Shown: one piece after another, positions 40,882-47,541 of the stretch
How the letters are laid out: every line of letters starts with the position of its first letter
Numbering within the stretch: the first letter of the stretch is position 1
Source of the DNA: Crocinitomicaceae bacterium
GTDB taxonomy: Bacteria; Bacteroidota; Bacteroidia; Flavobacteriales_D; Crocinitomicaceae
Reading direction: 5' to 3'
DNA: 47,541 nt
Assembly: GCA_014762645.1 (NCBI GenBank)
Contig: JABURP010000048.1
Span: 1-47,541, forward strand
Notes under the pieces: generated by a model
What the model was told of the DNA's origin: nothing
Seen by the model: the letters and a program-made list of their open reading frames with translations, nothing else
The model's database searches: none
Program-made: the position numbers and the translations under genes

Positions 40882-42999
40882 CTAGTAATTCAGTACCGTT
40901 TTAATGCCCTCAGCAACTTTGTCACCATTGGTAAGCAATTCTGCCTCTAAAATTGAGTTTAGCGGAATAGCAGGGGTATCAACTGAACCTATTATCTCTA
41001 TTGGTGCATCCAAGGATTCGAAACAATTTTTTTGAATCTTACCGGCAACACCCAGGGTAAAACTGGCTTCTCGTGATTCTTCTGTCACCAACATTACTTT
41101 GTTGTGTTTTCTCACAGACGCGTACACAGATTCTTCATCCCAGGGAGATAAAGTTCGCAAGTCAATTATTTCAATTTGTCCAGGATACTTTTCTGCAGCT
41201 TCGGTCGACCAATATACGCCACGACCGTATGTAATAATGGTCATGGATTCTCCACTAGCTATTTTGTCAGCATCTGCTTCAAGTACAGTTCGTGCTTTTC
41301 CAAACGGTACAACGTAATCTTCATCTGGTTCAATGGTCATGGCCTTTTCCGTGCCCTTAATTTTAGACCAGTACAATCCTTTATGTTCAAGCATTACCAC
41401 TGGATTTGGATCATAAAAAGCTGCTTTCATCAGTCCTTTTAAATCAGCACCTGTTGATGGATAGGCTACCTTAATACCTCGAATATTGGTCACAACAGAC
41501 TCGACAGAAGACGAATGATAAGGTCCTCCTGAACCATAAGCACCAATTGGAACACGAATAATTGCACTCACCGGCCACTTACCGTTAGAAAGGTAATAGG
41601 ATCGGCTCACTTCAGTAAATAATTGGTTTAATCCTGGCCAAATGTAATCGGCAAACTGAACTTCCACGATTGGTTTTAAGCCAACAGCTGACATTCCAAC
41701 AGTTGAACCAATAATAAAGGCTTCCTGAATCGGGGTATTGAATACTCTTTCGTCTCCGAACTGCTGCGCAAGAGTTGCTGCTTCACGAAATACTCCACCT
41801 AATCGCCCACCGACATCCTGCCCGTAAAGCAATGCCTCCGGGTGTTTTTCCATGATTTCACGAATACCAAACAATGCCGAATCTACCATAACGGTAGGTT
41901 TTTTTCCGGCCGGCTCACGTTCACCTTTTTCTTCTGTAATTGGGGTAGGAGCAAAATAAAAATCAGTAATGCTTTCCGGATCAGGTTCTTCTGCATTTAA
42001 AGCTCGATCAAACTCTTCATCAATGTATTTTCGTGTCTTTTTCTCAAGTTCCGAAATGGCTTTTTTCGTAATACCGGTATTTTGCGCCAATTGTACCATT
42101 TTAGGGTATGGATCCCGCTCCGAATGTTCGTCCAGGTCATCCCTGTACCATTCTTTTCGCACTCCAGATGTGTGGTGTCCTAATAAAGGGACTTTTGCAT
42201 GGATCAGGAAAGGTCTGCGTTCTTTTCTAATGGTTTCAATTACTTCTTTTACCGTTTGGAAGGATAAATCAAAGTCACTACCGTCAATGGTTCGCACTTC
42301 AATACCCTTAAAGCCTTTCATGTAGTGCGTAATATCCTGAGCTCTTGTTTCTTCGGCATTGGCTGAAATATCCCATTCATTATCCTGAACAAGGTAAAGA
42401 ATAGGAAATTGCTTGAGAGCGGCCATTTGGAAGGCTTCAGAAACCTCTCCTTCGGTACAGGAGGCGTCTCCTAACGAACATACAACTACTGGGTTATCAC
42501 CGTCGTAATCATCTGCCATTCCGGTAATTTCTTTGTATTGAACACCCATGGCAACACCTGTTGTAGGTATAGCTTGCATACCTGTTGCGGATGATTGATG
42601 TGGTATTCTTGGCATATCATCCCGGTTTAAACTTGGATGACTATAGTAAGTTCTACCACCTGAAAAAGGATCGTCTTTTTTTGCAAAAACCTGAAGCATA
42701 ACTTCATACGGTTCCATTCCAATACCCAATAAAATGCTGTCGTCTCTGTAATAAGGTGCTACCCAGTCTTGTGGTTTTAATTGAAGGCCCAACGCAAGTT
42801 GAATGGCTTCATGACCTCTTGAAGTAGCGTGTACATATTTTGAAGTGACTTTCGCGTTCTCTTCATATTTCTCGGCCATAGTTTTGGCCGTACACATTAA
42901 TTCAAGCGCCCGCTCAATGGTTTTTTTATCTGTTTTGATCTTTGATTTGACTGATTTCTTCGTAGACACACTCTTCTTTTTAGCAGCAGTATCGGACAT
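40882..42999 (-). CDS. 2-oxoacid dehydrogenase E1 component, fused alpha and beta subunits
   Basis: A 705-residue thiamine-diphosphate enzyme that decarboxylates a 2-oxoacid and loads the acyl group on the E2 lipoyl arm; branched-chain 2-oxoacids are the likely substrates, pyruvate is possible. The alpha part (about 25-330) has SRGHEAIQLALGLQL, the substrate-region HQSSATGMQAIPTTGVAMGV, and the TPP motif SLGDASCTEGEVSEAF ending in DNEWDIS. The beta part (about 365-705) has YGQDVGGRLGGVFREAATLA and a transketolase C-domain (VEQ-, then VMLVTEESREASFTLGVAGK). The alpha-beta fusion is usual in Bacteroidota. A Lys/Ser-rich N-terminal tail precedes it. No E2 or E3 gene is nearby. Confidence 0.93.
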   Translation of the reverse strand: MSDTAAKKKSVSTKKSVKSKIKTDKKTIERALELMCTAKTMAEKYEENAKVTSKYVHATSRGHEAIQLALGLQLKPQDWVAPYYRDDSILLGIGMEPYEVMLQVFAKKDDPFSGGRTYYSHPSLNRDDMPRIPHQSSATGMQAIPTTGVAMGVQYKEITGMADDYDGDNPVVVCSLGDASCTEGEVSEAFQMAALKQFPILYLVQDNEWDISANAEETRAQDITHYMKGFKGIEVRTIDGSDFDLSFQTVKEVIETIRKERRPFLIHAKVPLLGHHTSGVRKEWYRDDLDEHSERDPYPKMVQLAQNTGITKKAISELEKKTRKYIDEEFDRALNAEEPDPESITDFYFAPTPITEEKGEREPAGKKPTVMVDSALFGIREIMEKHPEALLYGQDVGGRLGGVFREAATLAQQFGDERVFNTPIQEAFIIGSTVGMSAVGLKPIVEVQFADYIWPGLNQLFTEVSRSYYLSNGKWPVSAIIRVPIGAYGSGGPYHSSSVESVVTNIRGIKVAYPSTGADLKGLMKAAFYDPNPVVMLEHKGLYWSKIKGTEKAMTIEPDEDYVVPFGKARTVLEADADKIASGESMTIITYGRGVYWSTEAAEKYPGQIEIIDLRTLSPWDEESVYASVRKHNKVMLVTEESREASFTLGVAGKIQKNCFESLDAPIEIIGSVDTPAIPLNSILEAELLTNGDKVAEGIKTVLNY

Positions 43000-43021
43000 A
43001 TCGCGATTTTGGTTGGGCTAA

Positions 43022-43029
43022 CAAATATA
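43022..43029 (-). promoter_or_regulatory. -7 box of the E1 dehydrogenase gene
   Basis: TATATTTG on the minus strand, exact TAnnTTTG, 22 bases before the ATG, inside the 160-base divergent gap shared with the S9 peptidase gene. No clear -33 element. Confidence 0.5.
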
Positions 43030-43159
43030 CGAAATTAAAAGGAAGAACTCCCTTGTTTAAATAGGCTTCCGACCTTTCGTCAAGTTAACTTCTGTGTATC
43101 ATTCCTATTTCGTATTTTAGCTCATTAATTCAATTTTGAACGCAATCTAACGCAACATC

Positions 43160-45280
43160 ATGAAGCATAACTTTTTATCGGTTTTTATTGTATTATTCAT
43201 AGGTATAACATCTTTTGCCCAGGCAGATCTAAGTTTAGAAGATGCTGTAATGCAGCAGTGGAGAAATTTCTATCCTTCTCATACCTTGATGGTCAACTGG
43301 ATTCCGGATACAAAAACGTACTCCTACTTGTCAAGTGATTATCGTACGTTGAAAATGGGTAATGTAAAAAAGTCTTCTTCGACGGACTTATTGAATATTG
43401 ACGACCTGAAAGACATAACCGGTGAATCATTTCCTTATGCCATGGTTATTCAATGGAAGGATGAGAATAATTTTTATACCAGTAATAAGGGAAAGTATTA
43501 TTTGATTAATGCAGCAAAAAAAGAAGGTCAGTTTTTATGTGAAATGCCAGAAGGTGCTGAAAATGCAACTTTATGTGCTGCGAATGATTATGTGGCCTAC
43601 ACGAAAGAAAATGATCTGTTCATTAAAAACAACTCCAATGTTGTGTTGCGAATTACGGATAATTCGGATGCTGTTGTTTCAGGACAGTCAATTGCGCGAA
43701 GAGAATTTGGAATTGATGGCGGGATTTTTTGGTCCAACAGTGGGAAATACCTGGCGTTTTACGAAAAAGATGAATCAGAAGTAGCTGATTATCCACTTTT
43801 AGATATTACTACTCCAACGGGTAGTTTGAAATCTATTAAATACCCTATGGCTGGCCAAAAATCGGAAAAATCTGCTGTGGGAATCTTTAATCTGGAATCG
43901 GGAAAAACGGTCTATATCCACCCTACAGGTAATGAGGATGATTATCTCACAAATGTCGCCTGGGGACCAAACGACGAGTTCATATACATTGCTGAACTCA
44001 ACAGAGATCAGAACCACATGAAGCTGCAAAAATACAGTGCCGAAACTGGTAATCTTGTGTCAACTTTATTTGAAGAAAAGGATGATAGATGGGTGGAGCC
44101 TGAGCATCCGGTACACTTTATCAATGAAGATCATTTTGTATGGATGTCTGAAAGGGATGGTTTTATGAATCTTTACGTATATAAAGATGATGGCGAACTG
44201 GTGAAACAGTTGACAAAAAATAAATGGGTGGCCCAGGAAGTTGTTGGTCATACTGATGAAATGGTATTTTTCAAGGGAACAGGCGAAAGTCCATTAGAGA
44301 CAAACTATTTTTCAGTGAACCTTGAAACCGGAGAGCAACTTGCCTTAACGTCGGGAGGAACACATGACGTTTCTTTTTCCTCAGATTTTGAATACATGTT
44401 TGTGGCAAAAAATAGCAGGGAAATCCCAAATCTAGAATATACAGCGGACAACACCGGTAAAGAGATAAGAGAAGTGCTAAAAGCAGCCAATCCATTAAAA
44501 GAGACAAAAACGGGTATTTCAGAGTATGGTAGCATCAAAGCTGGTGATGGAAAAACAGACCTGTATTACAGAATGATCAAACCTGCTGATTTTGACGAAT
44601 CAAAAAAATATCCGGTTCTGGTTTATGTCTATGGCGGTCCTCATGCTCAATTAGTGACCAATCAGTGGCTAGGTGGTGCGAGTTTATGGATGCACTGGAT
44701 GGCAAATCAGGGATATATCGTTTATACTGTTGATGGAAGAGGTTCTGCTAATCGTGGTTTTGAATTTGAATCAATTATTCACAGACATTTGGGTAAAGCA
44801 GAGATGGAAGATCAACTCAAAGGTGTAGAGTATTTAAAATCACTCCCTTATGTGGATGGTAATAGATTAGCGGTTCATGGGTGGAGTTTTGGAGGATTTA
44901 TGACGACCTCGCTCATGTTGCGTCAGGCGGGTGTGTTTAATGTAGGCGTTGCCGGTGGTCCGGTTACGGATTGGTCCTATTATGAAGTGATGTATGGAGA
45001 ACGCTACATGGATCGTCCTGAACAAAACGAAGATGGTTATAAAGAAAACCGTCTGATGAATTATGTAGAAAATCTGAAAGGTAAACTTCTACTGATTCAT
45101 GGAACCATTGATGATGTCGTTGTTATGCAGCACAATCTTGCTTTGGTAAAAGCGTTTGTGGATAAAGGGGTTCAGATGGATTTCTTTCCTTATCCAATGC
45201 ATGAACACAATGTGCGAGGTAAAGATAGAGTACACTTAATGAGGAAAGTACTGACCTACGTAATCGACAACAACAAGTAG
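43160..45280 (+). CDS. S9 family peptidase, dipeptidyl-peptidase IV type
   Basis: A 706-residue exported serine peptidase (signal peptide ending TSFAQ). The N-terminal half is a beta-propeller (FGIDGGIFWSNSGKYLAFYE, VAWGPNDEFIYIAELNRDQN). The C-terminal alpha/beta-hydrolase domain starts near 450 (YPVLVYVYGGPHAQLVTNQW) and holds the catalytic triad: Ser in GWSFGGF (about 575), Asp in HGTIDDVV (about 650) and His in MHEHNV (about 682). DPP-IV enzymes release X-Pro dipeptides from peptide N-termini. A conserved acidic pair for the substrate amino terminus may lie in YEKDESEVAD. It is monocistronic or followed by the 7TMR gene 26 bases later. Confidence 0.95.
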   Translation: MKHNFLSVFIVLFIGITSFAQADLSLEDAVMQQWRNFYPSHTLMVNWIPDTKTYSYLSSDYRTLKMGNVKKSSSTDLLNIDDLKDITGESFPYAMVIQWKDENNFYTSNKGKYYLINAAKKEGQFLCEMPEGAENATLCAANDYVAYTKENDLFIKNNSNVVLRITDNSDAVVSGQSIARREFGIDGGIFWSNSGKYLAFYEKDESEVADYPLLDITTPTGSLKSIKYPMAGQKSEKSAVGIFNLESGKTVYIHPTGNEDDYLTNVAWGPNDEFIYIAELNRDQNHMKLQKYSAETGNLVSTLFEEKDDRWVEPEHPVHFINEDHFVWMSERDGFMNLYVYKDDGELVKQLTKNKWVAQEVVGHTDEMVFFKGTGESPLETNYFSVNLETGEQLALTSGGTHDVSFSSDFEYMFVAKNSREIPNLEYTADNTGKEIREVLKAANPLKETKTGISEYGSIKAGDGKTDLYYRMIKPADFDESKKYPVLVYVYGGPHAQLVTNQWLGGASLWMHWMANQGYIVYTVDGRGSANRGFEFESIIHRHLGKAEMEDQLKGVEYLKSLPYVDGNRLAVHGWSFGGFMTTSLMLRQAGVFNVGVAGGPVTDWSYYEVMYGERYMDRPEQNEDGYKENRLMNYVENLKGKLLLIHGTIDDVVVMQHNLALVKAFVDKGVQMDFFPYPMHEHNVRGKDRVHLMRKVLTYVIDNNK

Positions 45281-45306
45281 CGTACTAATTTGTTATCTTT
45301 AGCAGT

Positions 45307-47487
45307 ATGAGACGATTACTGCTCACCTTATCGGTATTGATTTCAGCTCACTTGTTTGCACAGGTGGGTGAAATTACTTTGACAGATGAGAATGTAGGTA
45401 ATTCGTTTGCGCAAAATGTATTGTTGTTAGAAGATCCGGATCATGATCTTGAATTAGCAGAAGTGCTTAATTTACCGGATGAAGCATTTTATACACCAAA
45501 AAACGATATCCCAAATTTAGACTTTACCGCATCCAGTTGGTGGATGAAGTTTACCGTTCACAATGAGAGTAGTTTTTCTTACTTTATACTTGAAACTGCG
45601 CGGCCCATTACGAATAAAGTCAATTTCTTCGAGGTAAGAGGCTCCACTGTTGAGAATGCTTTTATTAGTGGAGATGACTATCATTACAAGGATAAAGCAA
45701 TTCCGCATAATTGTAATCTCTTTCCACTTACCATTTATCCCGGACAAAGTAAATCGTACTATGTAAAAATGGTTAGTGATGGGGAGGTTATAACACTCCC
45801 GGTTAAAATCGATAATAAGACCCGTTATTTTGAGAATGACGCTACACAACAATTTGGACATGGTTTCTATTATGGGTTAATGTACCTGGTAGTGGTTATC
45901 TATTTTTTCTTTTATCTCCTTCTAAAGGATGTGGCTTTCTTCTACTATATTATTTATGTTGCTGCGCAGGCCTTGTTACAGTTTGCCCTGGATGGATACG
46001 TCTATCGCTACTTCTTTCCCGGTGGAGGCTACCTGGCCAACCACTTTGTTGTATTTATTGCGGGGATAACAGTTATTGTTTTACTGACCTATGTTATCAA
46101 TTTTCTAGAACTGAAAGAACAAGACAGGGGTATGCTGAAGATATTTCGGGTCTGTCAGTTTTTAGTTTTGGGAACAACTTTGATTTCACTAATACCTGGC
46201 CAGCTATATGAGATTTCTTATCCGGTAATAAATGGAGTATCACTCTTAAGTATTATTCTGAGTGTAGTAGCCATTTACAGGTTGCGCTTCAGGAAAATTC
46301 ATGTAGATATTTATTTTACGATTGCGTTTACCGTTTTGATTGTGGGAGCAGTCATCTTTATTCTTGGCAATTTTAACTTAATCGGTGATGCAGAAATTGC
46401 TCAAAATGCCCTCAAAATTAGTTCGGGATTGGAGGTTACGATTTTGAGTATCTCCATGAGCAATAAATACCGCCGACTCCAACGAGAAAAACAAGAAGCA
46501 CAGGCAGCAGCACTGAAAAACCTTGAAGAAAAGAATGCATTAATGGATGATATCAATGCAAAACTGGAACGACAAGTGAAAGAAAGAACGGTGGAAATAG
46601 AGCGGCAAAAAGAAGAGTTAGCTGAGATCAACCAGGAAATATTAAGCAGTATTCACTATGCCAAACGCATTCAAACAGCCATATTGCCATCTTCCTCTCA
46701 TGTTGAAAAATTACTGCCTGAATCCTTTGTCTTTTACCGCCCCAAGGATGTGGTAAGTGGAGATTTTTATTTTGTTGAACAGGCCACACCAAGTAACGGA
46801 ACGACCCCTTTAACTGTCTTTGCAGCTGTTGATTGCACAGGACATGGCGTTCCTGGAGCTTTTATGAGTATTGTGGGCAACAATTATTTAACAGCAGGAT
46901 TAACAGAACCATCTGTAAATAATACAGGAGATGCCTTGAATTTTTTAAATCAGGGGGTTGTTTCTGCGTTGCGGCAGGATAAAGAAAAAGATGAAACCGT
47001 GAGAGATGGGATGGATATTGCATTGTGCGCATTGGACCAAACAAGCAGGGTAATGTATTTCTCCGGTGCTAAAAACCCTGTTTATATTGTGCGAAAAGCC
47101 GAAAAAGTGGAAGAGTTAGGGTTCGATTATGAACAGGGTGCGAAAAATCTGTTGAAAAGTGAAGTTGATCCCATTTATTTGTGTGAGATCAAAGGTGATT
47201 CACATCCAATTGGATCGTATATCGGGGATGAGCTGAAACCATTTACAACTCATGAGATCGAATTGAGAGAAGGCGATATGATTTACGTGTTTTCTGATGG
47301 CTACGCAGATCAGTTTGGTGGCGAATCAGGAAAAAAATACAAGTACAAAACCTTTAAAAAATTCCTCCTTAAAATATCTCAGTTACCCGCAGCCGAACAA
47401 CGAGAAAAACTCATTGAAGAATATGACCGCTGGAAAGGTGATTTCGAGCAAATTGACGACGTGCTGGTGATAGGCGTAAGAATTTGA
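45307..47487 (+). CDS. 7TMR-DISM receptor fused to SpoIIE/PP2C serine phosphatase
   Basis: A 726-residue sensor. Signal peptide (ending AHLFAQ), an extracellular 7TMR-DISMED2-type beta-sandwich (about 20-175, WWMKFTVHNES and LFPLTIYPGQSKSYYVKM), seven transmembrane helices (about 185-385), a coiled-coil linker (about 395-455, with KNLEEKNALMDDINAKLERQ), and a PP2C-like SpoIIE phosphatase (about 465-726). Metal-binding motifs are present: DVVSGDFYF, FAAVDCTGHGVPGAFMSIVG, RDGMD and IYVFSDGYADQFGG, ending QIDDVLVIGVRI. Such phosphatases dephosphorylate anti-anti-sigma or related proteins in partner-switching. No STAS or HATPase gene is in the window. A near -7 box TATCTTTA lies 5 bases before the ATG. 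Confidence 0.95.
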   Translation: MRRLLLTLSVLISAHLFAQVGEITLTDENVGNSFAQNVLLLEDPDHDLELAEVLNLPDEAFYTPKNDIPNLDFTASSWWMKFTVHNESSFSYFILETARPITNKVNFFEVRGSTVENAFISGDDYHYKDKAIPHNCNLFPLTIYPGQSKSYYVKMVSDGEVITLPVKIDNKTRYFENDATQQFGHGFYYGLMYLVVVIYFFFYLLLKDVAFFYYIIYVAAQALLQFALDGYVYRYFFPGGGYLANHFVVFIAGITVIVLLTYVINFLELKEQDRGMLKIFRVCQFLVLGTTLISLIPGQLYEISYPVINGVSLLSIILSVVAIYRLRFRKIHVDIYFTIAFTVLIVGAVIFILGNFNLIGDAEIAQNALKISSGLEVTILSISMSNKYRRLQREKQEAQAAALKNLEEKNALMDDINAKLERQVKERTVEIERQKEELAEINQEILSSIHYAKRIQTAILPSSSHVEKLLPESFVFYRPKDVVSGDFYFVEQATPSNGTTPLTVFAAVDCTGHGVPGAFMSIVGNNYLTAGLTEPSVNNTGDALNFLNQGVVSALRQDKEKDETVRDGMDIALCALDQTSRVMYFSGAKNPVYIVRKAEKVEELGFDYEQGAKNLLKSEVDPIYLCEIKGDSHPIGSYIGDELKPFTTHEIELREGDMIYVFSDGYADQFGGESGKKYKYKTFKKFLLKISQLPAAEQREKLIEEYDRWKGDFEQIDDVLVIGVRI

Positions 47488-47541
47488 TTCAATTTGCGAG
47501 AAGTTTATCCCGACCTAGTTGAGCGATTCACAATTTATTGG

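Noticed and set aside
40882-42999. Alpha-beta E1 fusion as a novel fusion
   Set aside because: Fused E1 subunits are common in Bacteroidota, so this is expected rather than new.

Overview
The window reads as chromosomal DNA from a member of the Bacteroidota, most likely the order Flavobacteriales. Supporting marks: a full Bat (aerotolerance) operon; two proteins ending in a type A sorting domain of the type IX secretion system (T9SS); LpxB; a fused alpha/beta 2-oxoacid dehydrogenase E1; an OMP_b-brl_3 outer-membrane protein; and promoter boxes of the Bacteroidota type (TAnnTTTG). The sequence is AT-rich. I see no rRNA, tRNA, CRISPR array, insertion sequence or phage module.

Layout. 280-3133: a secreted protein of unknown function, an ECF sigma factor and a probable anti-sigma factor with a very long acidic extracytoplasmic tail. 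3183-12324 (minus): a translationally coupled MoxR-lipoprotein-DUF58-BatD-like-BatA-BatB-BatC-BatD-BatE operon. 12530-16390 (minus): a small secreted protein, L-serine dehydratase (sdaA), MurNAc-6-phosphate etherase (murQ) and a DadA-type FAD oxidoreductase. 16549-24804 (plus): the most unusual locus, with a 322-residue secreted TPR protein, a 2,068-residue secreted protein of about 21 TPR-like units plus a coiled-coil repeat region, and an ApbE-type flavin transferase lipoprotein, packed with almost no spacing. 24807-29483 (minus): DinB-like protein, GNAT, alkaline phosphatase, two YceI paralogs sharing an operator-like element, a DUF2306-type membrane protein and a second GNAT. 29800-31065 (plus): two short SSB proteins flanking a 23S-IVS-type four-helix-bundle protein, ending in three consecutive hairpins. 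31323-47487: a T9SS cargo protein, SpoIID/LytB protein with lpxB, an NlpC/P60 peptidase, an outer-membrane beta-barrel protein, a second ECF sigma operon, another T9SS cargo protein, the fused E1 dehydrogenase, a DPP-IV-family peptidase, and a 7TMR-DISM receptor fused to a SpoIIE/PP2C phosphatase.

How the genes fit together. Most of the window concerns the cell envelope: the Bat complex (MoxR ATPase, VWA proteins, TPR proteins), cell-wall recycling (MurQ), cell-wall hydrolysis (NlpC/P60, SpoIID-like), lipid A synthesis, T9SS cargo, and two sigma/anti-sigma modules able to report envelope state. The TPR giant, its miniature paralog and ApbE are the best candidate for an undescribed system. Their signal peptides place them outside the cytoplasm, and their spacing (4-nt overlap, then 1-nt gap) implies co-translation. 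The function is unknown and nothing in the sequence proves it.
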